Part shown: positions 1-9,279 of the stretch, in pieces | How positions within the stretch are numbered: position 1 is the stretch's first letter | How the letters are laid out: every line of letters begins with the position of its first letter | Origin: JAQVEM01 sp964610315 | GTDB lineage: Bacteria > Actinomycetota > Humimicrobiia > Humimicrobiales > Humimicrobiaceae | Length of the DNA stretch: 64,000 bases | Direction of reading: 5' to 3' | Assembly: GCA_964610315.1 (NCBI GenBank) | Contig: CAZSVM010000006.1 | Location: 1-64,000 of the forward strand | Translations under genes and position numbers: made by a program | The notes under the pieces: model-generated | What the model saw: the letters and a program-made list of their open reading frames with translations, nothing else | Told to the model about the DNA's origin: nothing | The model's database searches: none

Positions 1-2
1 CC

Positions 3-389
3 ATATTCACCAGAGGAAATATATCTTATACTACATCAGACTCTTATTTTATGGATAAATGGTATGCTTTGGGACGTGGAGATATAGATATATTGGCCTG
101 GAATGTCTATTCAAATCAGGAAAGTTGGCAGAGTGATATAACTAATATGATAAATTGGTGGGGAGTTGATCACACTTATATAACTGAATTTAATCTTAAT
201 TATAAATCTTTAGATGCTTACTCAACAGATGAGGCAGCACAGGCAGCAGCATTGGCCTCGATGATTGGATACATCAAGACTTCAGGAGTAACCAGAGCAA
301 ATTACTTCTGTTACCCGGGTGATCAGTTCGGAGTGATAAAAGGTGATGGAACTTATAGAGAATTATGGAATAATGCAATTTTAAAATAA
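3..389 (+). CDS. C-terminal part of a TIM-barrel glycosidase-like protein (partial)
   Basis: The reading frame is open from the first bases of the window, so the true start lies upstream and only the last 128 or so codons are present. The segment has the look of the end of a clan-A glycoside hydrolase: a strand with D-I-L-A-W-N, then W-W-G-V-D-H-T-Y-I-T-E-F-N, where the Glu of TEFN sits where the catalytic nucleophile falls in GH5/GH39-type barrels. A C-terminal stretch with Y-F-C-Y-P-G-D-Q-F-G and G-T-Y-R-E-L-W follows. Function and family are inferred from this pattern only. It stands just upstream of a polysaccharide locus, which suits a role on surface or extracellular glycans. Confidence 0.5.
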   Translation: MFTRGNISYTTSDSYFMDKWYALGRGDIDILAWNVYSNQESWQSDITNMINWWGVDHTYITEFNLNYKSLDAYSTDEAAQAAALASMIGYIKTSGVTRANYFCYPGDQFGVIKGDGTYRELWNNAILK

Positions 390-692
390 TTACATTGCGG
401 CGCCAGAAATAATTGCACTTATAGTAAATATAACTGGATATTTCAAAACCAGGTATCAGCTTCTAGAATGGTTTTTCATTAAATATTTTAAATTTGGTAG
501 AGCAGTTATAATCTGGCCTTTTTTTATGTTATAAGAAATAAAAAAATTGTTAAATTTTTCTATCACAAACTTATGTCTTTTAAGTATTTTTAATTTATAA
601 CTCGGCAAACAATACAGCAAATAAGCTGACTGGTTGTTATAGATTAGAATATTTGCTAAAATCACTGAACACAATTATTTGTTAATAAATTT
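390..692. other. Intergenic, A+T-rich, no gene seen
   Basis: About 300 bases with no convincing reading frame. It contains the short palindrome GGCGCC near 400 and a T-run near 520, but no clear stem followed by a T-tract. No Shine-Dalgarno sequence is visible before the gene at 693. Confidence 0.5.
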
Positions 693-1844
693 ATGAGTAT
701 GAAAAGAATAAAATTATTATGTGTATTAACAATTATATTATTTCTTTCAACTGGTTTATCAAGTATTAATGCTGCCTGTGGTCCAATAAATCAAGCACTG
801 GAAGCAGAGCCATCCTGCGTGCAGGATAACAATATAGAATCAGAAATTGATAAAAAACTAGTTGAATTGAATCTGCCTGTAAGTACCAGAGCTAATTTAT
901 TAGAAGCTTTACAAGAAAAATCAGATCTTTTTGATAATATATATTCGGATTATGTATTTTGGGAATGGCTTATATCAAATCAATCAGCTACTTCCAGTGA
1001 TATAAGTACAGCAATTGAAATTGCAGCAAAAAATAAGCTTTACAGTGCTGGTTTTATAGACAGCCTTTTAAAATTAAACGGGGAGGAACTTTCAGCATTA
1101 TTAGCTGATAACGCCAGTCTGGAAAAAAAGAATAAGGAATATTTGGAAAATTTAACCGAATCTTTTTTTGATAATGATATATCGTTTCATATAGATGAGC
1201 AAACATATCTAAGTTATTTCCCGGAAGACACAAGGAAAATAATATACTTACCGGAAGAACTCCAGAGGAGGGTTAAAGAGGTTATCACCGAAGCGGTAGA
1301 AGCATACCCTTTAGGGTTTGTGCCCGAACATTTAACGAAAACATACATAATAGGTAATGAAATAAAAATTGGGAATGTGGATGGTTCAATAGCTATTGCC
1401 ACTGATAAATCAATCTTCCTGACAATCGGCGAAAAAAATGATGAAACATTGTATTTGCCGGCATTTCATCATATATTTAGTCATGTATTACAAAATAGAT
1501 ATAAAGAATTATTTGATTCTTATTATGAGGGTTGGATACTTAATAATCCGGAAGGATTTGAATATTATGGGTACGAGCCGGAAATCGCCTATGAAGACAG
1601 GCCAGAAATGTACGAAGATGGGTTTATAACTTCTCTAAGTATGGATAATTATGGCTGTGACTTTGCTGAAATCGCTGCTTATGCATTCAGTAAAGACCCA
1701 ATATTTTTAAATTCCGTAATGAATTATCCAAGAATAAGGCAGAAGTTTGAACTGATGGTAGATTTTTACAATAAAATAGATCCACGTATTACATTAGAAT
1801 ATTTCGAAAGAATATCTGGACAAAAATTAGGATATTCTAAATAA
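693..1844 (+). CDS. Secreted protein with a degenerate zinc-protease (HExxH-like) motif
   Basis: 383 residues. The N terminus (K-R-I-K, then a hydrophobic stretch to about residue 28 ending S-S-I-N-A-A-C) is a signal peptide. The C-terminal half looks like the fold of secreted gluzincin-type metallopeptidases: a helix A-F-H-H-I-F-S-H at residues 257-264, and D-F-A-E-I-A-A-Y at 323-330, whose Glu326 is in the usual place of the third zinc ligand. The catalytic Glu of HExxH is Ile here (H260-I-F-S-H264), so it may bind metal without cleaving peptides. A second start three codons in (MKRIK) is possible; neither has a clear Shine-Dalgarno sequence. Substrate and partners are unknown. Confidence 0.6.
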   Translation: MSMKRIKLLCVLTIILFLSTGLSSINAACGPINQALEAEPSCVQDNNIESEIDKKLVELNLPVSTRANLLEALQEKSDLFDNIYSDYVFWEWLISNQSATSSDISTAIEIAAKNKLYSAGFIDSLLKLNGEELSALLADNASLEKKNKEYLENLTESFFDNDISFHIDEQTYLSYFPEDTRKIIYLPEELQRRVKEVITEAVEAYPLGFVPEHLTKTYIIGNEIKIGNVDGSIAIATDKSIFLTIGEKNDETLYLPAFHHIFSHVLQNRYKELFDSYYEGWILNNPEGFEYYGYEPEIAYEDRPEMYEDGFITSLSMDNYGCDFAEIAAYAFSKDPIFLNSVMNYPRIRQKFELMVDFYNKIDPRITLEYFERISGQKLGYSK

Positions 1845-1922
1845 AGTCTTTTTTATATCCATACTAAAATTACTATTGGATTATTATGGAAATTTTAAAT
1901 CTCCCCCGGCTTTTAATACAGC

Positions 1923-2141
1923 CTATTTATTATCTTTTACCAGATTCCAGATAAAAAAGGAAAAAAACGAGACCGCAAAAGAGACTATGCCAAAAGTATC
2001 CTCTCTTAGCCAGGGGGTGAGATGAGTCAATTGAAGATCTAGAGTCTGCGGATGAACCAGTGCAACAACGACAATATAAAGCCATCCAAGAAGTCCAAAA
2101 ATAAAAAACGTAAAAGATGCTGCTTTAAGTATTTTTTTCAT
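1923..2141 (-). CDS. Small two-helix membrane protein, function unknown
   Basis: 72 residues with two hydrophobic segments (about 8-28 and 49-67) separated by a polar loop containing L-T-H-L-T-P-W-L-R-E-D. The composition looks like a real short membrane protein and not an antisense shadow. It converges on the gene at 693-1844. No strong ribosome-binding site is seen, so the call rests on protein appearance alone. Confidence 0.6.
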   Translation of the reverse strand: MKKILKAASFTFFIFGLLGWLYIVVVALVHPQTLDLQLTHLTPWLREDTFGIVSFAVSFFSFFIWNLVKDNK

Positions 2142-2499
2142 AAAGATATTCTACATTACTTCATTTAATCAACCAATGCTCAAATTTTATTTTCAATTTA
2201 TAATTATAACATTCAAATATAATTTTTTTATAGTATTATTAAAAAATGCTAAATTAAATGGGATTCAGTCACCCGAAATATTATTGAAGAAATTAAATTA
2301 ATACAGCAGAAAAAAGATATAAAGGTGGAAAGAAAGACATGCTATAATTAAACTGCCAGATTTTAAAATGAATAAATATAAGAAATTATATAGAGTCAGA
2401 TTTAAGAACTGTGCCTTAATTTGATGGGGATCAAGTTTAAAGTTTACATTTGTGAAGCAAACGATTTTCATTGAGATATACTTAACATAAACATTTGAA
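2142..2499. other. Intergenic, A+T-rich
   Basis: About 360 bases without a convincing gene. A 30-codon stretch ending near 2351 (plus strand, begins W-D-S-V-T-R-N-I-I-E-E-I) reads like coding sequence but has no start codon; it may be a fragment of a lost gene or chance. Confidence 0.4.
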
Positions 2500-2961
2500 G
2501 TGGTTAAAAATAAGAAGACAAAAAGCAAGCCAATAACAAGAGTTATATTACTGATTATAATGGTGTGTTTTTTCACTGCGGTAATCTTTCAACTTGTTAA
2601 ATATAATTCGGTAAAAAAGGCAATTATTCTTGCGACCACAAAGGAACCCTCAACGTTTATGGAACTATATTTTGAGGACCATCTGTCTCTCCCGAACAAA
2701 ATCGTTTTGTTTAAAGAAAATAGCTTTGAATTCACAATCCATAATCTTGAAAATAAAGACATGGAATATCCATATGAAGTTTATATTGATATAGATGGAG
2801 AAAAACAGATAATTTGCACGGATTCCATTTTAATAAAAGACAACGAATATGAAACAATTGCAGTAGATTTCACAATAACAATTCCAATAAAAAGATCTAA
2901 GGTAGTCGTAAACCTGATTGATGAAAATGAACAAATATATTTCTGGATAGAGGAAGAATGA
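2500..2961 (+). CDS. Membrane-anchored protein with a beta-rich outer domain
   Basis: 153 residues from a GTG start. A basic N terminus (K-N-K-K-T-K-S-K) is followed by one membrane helix at about residues 13-35 and then a domain rich in beta strands (F-E-F-T-I-H-N-L, Y-E-V-Y-I-D-I-D-G, V-V-V-N-L-I-D). Its stop overlaps the start of the flippase gene by four bases (ATGA), so the two are probably translationally coupled. It resembles the small accessory proteins found next to polysaccharide export genes, but I do not recognise the family. Confidence 0.6.
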   Translation: MVKNKKTKSKPITRVILLIIMVCFFTAVIFQLVKYNSVKKAIILATTKEPSTFMELYFEDHLSLPNKIVLFKENSFEFTIHNLENKDMEYPYEVYIDIDGEKQIICTDSILIKDNEYETIAVDFTITIPIKRSKVVVNLIDENEQIYFWIEEE

Positions 2962-4205
2962 CTAAATTTTACAACCATTTTATAAAAGACTCCTTATATA
3001 AAAATGCGGTTTATCTGATGATAAACACCGGAGTCATGGCTTTTTTAGGTTTTTTCTTTTGGGTCATAAACACACGTCTATATTCTACGGAGCAGGTAGG
3101 TATCGGAACAACACTTATTTCCGTAATGACATTAATTTCCAGTTTTAGTATCTTGGGACTTGATAGCGGACTGATCAGATATCTACCCACGTCGGAGAGA
3201 AAAAACGAAAAGATAAATACTTCATTCGTTATAGTTACTTTAACGTCAATTTTAATATCACTAATTTACCTGATTTTTCTGAAGACATTTTCCCCAAAAT
3301 TATTATTTGTAAGAGAAAATATTATTTTTTCTTTACTGTTTATATTATTTATAGTTTTTTGTTCATTGAATGCAATATCAGAAAATGTTTTTATAGCATA
3401 TCGCTCATCAAAATATGTGTTAATAAAAAACATAATTTTTAGTATTGCTAAGTTAATTCTTCCATTCATTCTTATTGCATTAGGTTCATATGGAATATTT
3501 ATGTCCGTAGGAATTGCTCTGGCTATTGCTTTTGGGTCAAGCATGGTTTTTTTAATCCTAAAATACAATTACTTATTCAAGCCAAAAGTAGACAAAGATA
3601 TTTTAAAAAGAATGACAAAATTTTCACTGGGAAATTATATTGCCGGATTTCTTAATGTAGCACCGGCAATGGTCTTGCCAATACTTATGACAAATACAAT
3701 AGGCGCCAAGTATACAGCATATTTTTATATGGATATGATGGTTGCAAATCTTCTCTATATTATTCCAATAGCAACCTCACAGGCATTATTTGCAGAGGGT
3801 TCCTACAACGAATCAGAGTTAAAAATTCATTTAAAAAAATCCATGAGAATAATATCCGTAATTATTATTCCGGTCATTATTATCACGGTTTTTCTTGGAA
3901 AATATATCCTTCTGGCTTTTGGCAAGGATTACTCCAATGAAGGACTGCTATTTTTAAGATTATTAGCTTTATCAGGTATTTTTGTATCTTTTAATGCTGT
4001 GCTCGGAACCATTTTAAGAGTAAAACATAAAATCATGATGTTAATTTATATTAACCTTATTAGTGCCATATCAATTTTAGGATTAAGTTATTTATTTCTT
4101 ACAAAAGGTTTATTGGGAATTGGATTCGCCTGGATAGCTGGTCAGGGATTAGTTAGCTTAGTTTATTTTGGAGTAATCTTAAATAAGAGATTTATACAAT
4201 TTTAG
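2958..4205 (+). CDS. Polysaccharide flippase, Wzx/MATE-like
   Basis: 415 residues, almost entirely membrane helices (about 12). The N terminus has the typical flippase pattern: N-T-G-V-M-A-F-L-G-F-F-F-W-V-I-N-T-R-L-Y-S, then E-Q-V-G-I-G-T-T-L-I-S and L-D-S-G-L-I-R-Y-L-P. Members of this superfamily move undecaprenyl-linked oligosaccharides across the inner membrane. It overlaps the preceding gene by four bases and the convergent glycosyltransferase gene by 27 bases at the 3' end. The neighbouring glycosyltransferases support a role in exporting a surface glycan. Confidence 0.85.
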   Translation: MTKFYNHFIKDSLYKNAVYLMINTGVMAFLGFFFWVINTRLYSTEQVGIGTTLISVMTLISSFSILGLDSGLIRYLPTSERKNEKINTSFVIVTLTSILISLIYLIFLKTFSPKLLFVRENIIFSLLFILFIVFCSLNAISENVFIAYRSSKYVLIKNIIFSIAKLILPFILIALGSYGIFMSVGIALAIAFGSSMVFLILKYNYLFKPKVDKDILKRMTKFSLGNYIAGFLNVAPAMVLPILMTNTIGAKYTAYFYMDMMVANLLYIIPIATSQALFAEGSYNESELKIHLKKSMRIISVIIIPVIIITVFLGKYILLAFGKDYSNEGLLFLRLLALSGIFVSFNAVLGTILRVKHKIMMLIYINLISAISILGLSYLFLTKGLLGIGFAWIAGQGLVSLVYFGVILNKRFIQF

Positions 4206-5435
4206 CCTTTGTTGGCCAATTGTTTCCGGGCTATATTTATCTATTTCGTTCTTCAGGTTACTGGCAATATGTTTATATAATTTGTCATTATTCAGCAATT
4301 CTTTCATTGCCCCGGCCAACTTAACAGGATTATCCGGCTCAATTAACATTCCTGTTTCTCTATTTTTAATGCCCTCAGGACTGCCTCCAACGTTTGTCGT
4401 TATTAAAGGCGTCCCGGCCGCAATAGATTCTAAAATGAACCTGCCGAAAGCCTCGGGGCCAATGGATGGGGCCACTACAATTTTTGATTCGCGGTACAAA
4501 TTCTGGATCATTTCATTTGGTAATTTTCCTAAAAATTTAATATTGGATATTTTCTTTTCCTTTATATACTTTGTTAGACTATCCATTTCCCTTCCATCTC
4601 CTGCAATTACCAATGAAATTTTTTTGTTATTTAATAAATTAAATGCAAAAATTAAATCCCATATCCCTTTGGATTTTTCCAGTTGACCTGCATACACTAT
4701 TCTATTTTTTCTTAAATATCTTTTTTCCCCAGTCGGTATAATATTAATGATATTAAATATAACCTGCATTTTCTTTTTAGGGTAGCCGTTTTTAATCAGC
4801 ATGTCCCAGACGAATTTACTATTCGGAATTATTTTATATTTATTAGATAGTTTTAAAGCCATTTTAAATGTTTTAGTATGTGAATAAAAAACTATATATT
4901 CATACAGGGCAATTATGGAGCTGGCTATTTTTAAAATTTTATTATTGACAATGTAACTTGTTCTTAAACAATTATAATTATGCCTGGCGTAATTGTTATC
5001 CATGCAATATTTCGAAGAGAACGATACCGGGCATATCAATGAGAGGCCTCTTATGTCTATTACGAACGGCTTCCGGGTTAAAATAGCTGCAATCACCAGG
5101 CTGGCATAATAATACGCGGTCGGCACAAAATGAATTATATCTATATCATATCTTTTGATAAAATTGACAATCCTTAGAATATTTATTACCGGAGCAAAGA
5201 TAATATTGATTCCATATCTAAATATATTCGCAAATGATTTTTGCTCCATATGTATTCTTTTTAAAATAGGATAAACAGCCGAGCCGTTGAATCTCCATGG
5301 TTTTTTCTGATATCTTTCCGTCAGGATATAGCAATTATGCCAATTCGAAATATATTTAATTATTAGTGACGTGCTGATTTCCGCACCTCCTCTATCGTAA
5401 GGCTGGAAATATTCTGAAATAAATAATATATTCAT
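4179..5435 (-). CDS. Glycosyltransferase family 4
   Basis: 418 residues with the GT-B layout of family GT4. The N-terminal Rossmann half starts M-N-I-L-F-I-S-E-Y-F-Q-P and has the acceptor-side loop G-G-A-E. The C-terminal donor half has R-I-V-Y-A-G-Q-L-E-K-S-K-G-I-W-D and the E-x7-E motif in G-P-E-A-F-G-R-F-I-L-E-S. It would add a sugar from a nucleotide-sugar donor to a lipid-linked glycan. It starts six bases after the deacetylase at 5442-6515 and is probably co-transcribed with it. Donor and acceptor cannot be read from sequence. Confidence 0.9.
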   Translation of the reverse strand: MNILFISEYFQPYDRGGAEISTSLIIKYISNWHNCYILTERYQKKPWRFNGSAVYPILKRIHMEQKSFANIFRYGINIIFAPVINILRIVNFIKRYDIDIIHFVPTAYYYASLVIAAILTRKPFVIDIRGLSLICPVSFSSKYCMDNNYARHNYNCLRTSYIVNNKILKIASSIIALYEYIVFYSHTKTFKMALKLSNKYKIIPNSKFVWDMLIKNGYPKKKMQVIFNIINIIPTGEKRYLRKNRIVYAGQLEKSKGIWDLIFAFNLLNNKKISLVIAGDGREMDSLTKYIKEKKISNIKFLGKLPNEMIQNLYRESKIVVAPSIGPEAFGRFILESIAAGTPLITTNVGGSPEGIKNRETGMLIEPDNPVKLAGAMKELLNNDKLYKHIASNLKNEIDKYSPETIGQQRLKLYKSLI

Positions 5436-5441
5436 AATTAT

Positions 5442-6515
5442 TCAGTATTCTATTCTCTTAAAATATCTGTATACTTTGTGCTGAATTTTTTCAATAAGTC
5501 CCTCAAATCCTTCAATGCGCAATTTAAAATAATAAAATGGTTCGTCAACAATAGAGATTCTTTTCAGCTCATATAAATCCGAATTTAGATTATCGAAACC
5601 TTCAATAGTCGAAACTGCACATAAAAAATTGTAGCCAGCCAAAATTTTTTTGGTATTCGAATCGAAGCTGCCCTTATTACCATACGGATAAGCAAAGAGA
5701 TCGATCTTTTTATTTAATTTGATTTCGATATTTTTTTTGGAGCTAGCAATTTCTCTTTCTGCTTTTTCATAATCCAGTACAGAAAGGACAGGATGTGTGG
5801 ATGTGTGGCTCCCGAATGAAATTCCTGCATCAGCCATCTTCTTAACTTCTTTCCAGGTTAAGTATAAATCTTTTATTTCCTCTTTACTTATTTCTATTCT
5901 GAATTTATTGTATAGCCCCTGTATAAACTTTTCTCTGATATCATCATCAACTTTGTATTTCAATATAAAATTTATATTCTCTATTGTACTTTTTTGATCA
6001 ACCTTCTCAATTAAGTTTGAGTAAGCAGGAAAAGCTTTCTTAAATTCTTCAACAAATTCACTCAAGCTAATTTTCTTTACAAAATAATAAAATTTATTTG
6101 ACCAATTTATTTTTAATGTATCAATGTAATCAGCCGTTAGAAAAACTGTGGCTTTTACATTATATTTCTGCAGAATGGGAAATGCATTAACAAAATTATT
6201 TTTTACACCATCATCAAAAGTGATAACCGCTGAATTTGGCGGAAAAGGAATCTTCTTTTTTATATGGGCGGCCATTTCATGTGCGGACATGATATTGTAT
6301 GATCTGCTCAGGTATTTAATCTGCTCTTCAAAATTTTTTATGGATATTATCAGGAAAGGATCATCTAAAATAAAATCTGTTTGCCGGTCATCAACTCCGT
6401 GGTACATTAATATTCTTATTTTTCTCCTATTGATAAATTTCAAGATATAATAAAAACCCAGGTAATAAAAAAAAAGATTTACAAATTTATCTATTGCCTT
6501 TTTAAAATTAAACAT
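5442..6515 (-). CDS. Polysaccharide deacetylase (NodB domain)
   Basis: 357 residues. The NodB motifs are present: I-T-F-D-D-G at residues 98-103 (metal-binding and catalytic Asp pair) and G-S-H-T-S-T-H-P about 140 residues later (metal-binding His pair). Y-P-Y-G-N-K follows in the place of motif 3. The long insert between motifs 1 and 2 is unusual for a bare NodB domain and resembles the longer xylanase/chitin-deacetylase-like members of glycan loci. There is no signal peptide, only a weakly hydrophobic N terminus (about residues 13-26). It probably removes N-acetyl groups from a glycan intermediate. Confidence 0.85.
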   Translation of the reverse strand: MFNFKKAIDKFVNLFFYYLGFYYILKFINRRKIRILMYHGVDDRQTDFILDDPFLIISIKNFEEQIKYLSRSYNIMSAHEMAAHIKKKIPFPPNSAVITFDDGVKNNFVNAFPILQKYNVKATVFLTADYIDTLKINWSNKFYYFVKKISLSEFVEEFKKAFPAYSNLIEKVDQKSTIENINFILKYKVDDDIREKFIQGLYNKFRIEISKEEIKDLYLTWKEVKKMADAGISFGSHTSTHPVLSVLDYEKAEREIASSKKNIEIKLNKKIDLFAYPYGNKGSFDSNTKKILAGYNFLCAVSTIEGFDNLNSDLYELKRISIVDEPFYYFKLRIEGFEGLIEKIQHKVYRYFKRIEY

Positions 6516-6565
6516 TTTAATATTTAAACATTGAATTGATAGTTCTTAGAATATTTTATTCATAA

Positions 6566-9166
6566 TTATTTATAGATTTCCGTATACCGGTTATTATAAA
6601 GAAGATCTTTATTATTAGAAAGGAAATCCTCAGGTAAAGTATACAAAATTACTTTACCTTTAAATAGCTGCAAAATTACTTTATTGGCAACGTTCGAATA
6701 ACCCAGATAAACATAAGCTCTTCTATCGATTGCAGACGGTAATATATCTCTTTTTAATCCTTCAACAATATTACCATATGCCATTAATTTTCTTTCAGAT
6801 GCTTTATCGACGTATATCAGAAAATCCTTGTCGCGGTTACACGATAACCATTCTATGGATTTTACTTCCGAATCGTGGGTATAATCCTGGATATACATCG
6901 TGCCATAGTTATTCAACATTTCGCTGGGTTCGCCTCCCACTATTTGGGTGGTAAAGCCGGTACTGTACAGGAAATAAAATACGATTATCAGCAATATTAT
7001 CAACATGTCGGCTTTAAGTTTCTTGAACGGTATCAAAATTAATTTCATCCCCAATATCGCCGGGAGAACTAAAATATACAGTGCCTGCAGGTAAAGCCTT
7101 TCGAAATTGTATTCTATGGATATAAAAGGAATTAAAATGATGACGAACAAAATAATTATCGATCCTATTATCAAGGATAGGTATTCTATATCAATCATCT
7201 GGACTTCTGTATCGGTTGTTTTCATCTTGATTTTCAGTTCTATATCGATCAGCTCCACCTTTATTCTCCTCATGAATAAAATAATCAATATATAAATTGT
7301 TCCTATAAAAAACGACAGTTTAAAAATAGTCGTGATTATTTTTTGAGTTATAAGCATTATGTTATAAATTAAATTATTGAAGATGGGATTGAGTTCGGTA
7401 GGTGCCGGATAAACATCATACCCAGCAAATTCATCCGGTGTATATAAATCAAGGCCTTCCATCCCGGAATAGGTTTCCCGGGTATATTCGGAATAATCAA
7501 TAACGTCTTGATCCGTAGTAGCGTAAATGCCGCTGAAGGGATTAATGGAAAACGCATCACGGACCGAAGGGCTTTTGTATTCTTCTTTTATGTCATTGAT
7601 ATTATTTTCCAATATCTGATTCAAGCTTACCGCTGTTTGTGTAAAAACCGAATACCATAGAAATGCAAACAGCATCAGCATCAGGACTAACCTTAGGGGC
7701 ACGAAATACCGGCTGCTGGTTATTTTAAATGGGGTGGTTCTTTTCTTAACTCTGCGCAGGTGTTTATTCCATCTGAAAAGAAATTTCTTGATAAAATAAC
7801 TGGCAATGAATGCGAATGTTACCAAAAACAACATAATATACGCGGTTGAATAATGAGATACTATCAGCGAAAACCCGAAGATTAAAAAAAGTATCTCCTT
7901 GATTTTTAGCCCAAAATCATTATTGAATATAACCAGTAAAAATAACATGAAGAAATAAAGGGCTATTTCCTGTCTCGCTATTCCTGTAATCCATATCAGG
8001 AAGGGTAATTGGGTAACGAAAAAGAATATCGATAAAAGGGACGGGACATTCTTCATGTATTTTTTCATCAATATATACAAGCCTATCACCGAGAAACTAA
8101 AAATTACCGGAAAGATAACCTTATAAATATACTCATTGCTGATATTCAAGAAATTGGATAATATGGTAGGCAGTATGGTGATACTTAAACAGGTATTATA
8201 GGGATCATTAAATTGAAATGAGTTCCAGTGGGACAGGGATTTGGTCAATTGGAATACATAATACTCCAGACTTATGTCTCCCCCGGTAAGGTGCCAGCTT
8301 CTTAATGAATAACATAATAGCAATGCGATACTTACCATTAAAATCCCCCAGGGATAAACATTGTGGTTCAATTTTTTCCTGAATAAAATCAGGAAGAAAA
8401 AATAAACGACAATTCCACCGATCATAACCATGGTGAGATAATTCGGCCCGCCGTTATTCAGGGTTGTTGCCCCCAGGATACTTAAAATAGGGAAAACCAC
8501 GGGAACTATGGAAAAAACCTTATCAGACAAATCAAGTTTCGGCAGCTTGATTTCAAAATAGATATCTTTATTTCGCCTGTAGGCAATTATCCAGAAAACA
8601 AACAGGAAAATATCGAAACCTATAAATAAAGGTATTAACGACAAAGGCTTATCAATTCCAGCTAAAGGCAATACCAAATTAACAAACAGTCCTCCAAACA
8701 TCAAAAAAGCAATACTTAATCCAATTGTGTAAATCAGGTACTCCCAGGTGCTTATTTTCCTGATTTTCAGTATTAGCATAATCAGTAATCCGGGAACCAA
8801 TATCAAGAAAGCGCAGGAAAAAACCGCCCTGAAATAGCGAAGCTGAATATCGGAAAATATTAAAAAACCTGTAATTACTCTGGCTATTAATATACTTAAA
8901 AATATGGCATTTCTTGGAGCGGAACTTTTTATCTCGCTGATTTTGCCCACACGGTAGGGCTCTTTTTTGGGGCGTGCCACCGGGCGTTCCGGGGAAAGCT
9001 TTACCGGTCGTCCTGGCGGACGTTTTATGGGACGCTTTGCCGGGCCTGCTCCTGCCTTTTTCTTTTTTAGAGGATAGCTGGTTTTACAATAAGGGCAGAG
9101 TATTATACCTTTATTTAATATTGCTCCGCAATTGACACATTTAAATTCATTCTTACTAGTTTTCAT
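6566..9166 (-). CDS. Large polytopic membrane protein with N-terminal zinc ribbon (DUF2206-like)
   Basis: 866 residues. Residues 10-27 form a zinc ribbon (C-V-N-C-G ... C-P-Y-C). Then comes a basic, Pro/Arg-rich linker at about 35-70 with repeated R-P and G-R-P units, then 15 or more membrane helices with an outer loop near the middle (rich in Tyr, Asp and Thr) and a soluble tail. Size, topology and setting recall the DUF2206 membrane proteins and GT-C glycosyltransferases that act on lipid-linked sugars at the outer face of the membrane, but this is a resemblance, not proof. It lies between polysaccharide genes on the same strand. Confidence 0.55.
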   Translation of the reverse strand: MKTSKNEFKCVNCGAILNKGIILCPYCKTSYPLKKKKAGAGPAKRPIKRPPGRPVKLSPERPVARPKKEPYRVGKISEIKSSAPRNAIFLSILIARVITGFLIFSDIQLRYFRAVFSCAFLILVPGLLIMLILKIRKISTWEYLIYTIGLSIAFLMFGGLFVNLVLPLAGIDKPLSLIPLFIGFDIFLFVFWIIAYRRNKDIYFEIKLPKLDLSDKVFSIVPVVFPILSILGATTLNNGGPNYLTMVMIGGIVVYFFFLILFRKKLNHNVYPWGILMVSIALLLCYSLRSWHLTGGDISLEYYVFQLTKSLSHWNSFQFNDPYNTCLSITILPTILSNFLNISNEYIYKVIFPVIFSFSVIGLYILMKKYMKNVPSLLSIFFFVTQLPFLIWITGIARQEIALYFFMLFLLVIFNNDFGLKIKEILFLIFGFSLIVSHYSTAYIMLFLVTFAFIASYFIKKFLFRWNKHLRRVKKRTTPFKITSSRYFVPLRLVLMLMLFAFLWYSVFTQTAVSLNQILENNINDIKEEYKSPSVRDAFSINPFSGIYATTDQDVIDYSEYTRETYSGMEGLDLYTPDEFAGYDVYPAPTELNPIFNNLIYNIMLITQKIITTIFKLSFFIGTIYILIILFMRRIKVELIDIELKIKMKTTDTEVQMIDIEYLSLIIGSIIILFVIILIPFISIEYNFERLYLQALYILVLPAILGMKLILIPFKKLKADMLIILLIIVFYFLYSTGFTTQIVGGEPSEMLNNYGTMYIQDYTHDSEVKSIEWLSCNRDKDFLIYVDKASERKLMAYGNIVEGLKRDILPSAIDRRAYVYLGYSNVANKVILQLFKGKVILYTLPEDFLSNNKDLLYNNRYTEIYK

Positions 9167-9279
9167 TTGCAGGCTTGCTTACGATAATTCTTATTGACGA
9201 TATAGTAATTATAATCTCATTAGTATCTGCATTCAGCCTTTTGATTTTTTAGTATCAGTATTTTTGTTGTTTTCATATA

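Noticed and set aside
2298..2576. Hydrophobic 92-codon minus-strand reading frame
   Set aside because: Antisense to the start of the 2500-2961 gene, low-complexity A+T-rich, no ribosome-binding site.
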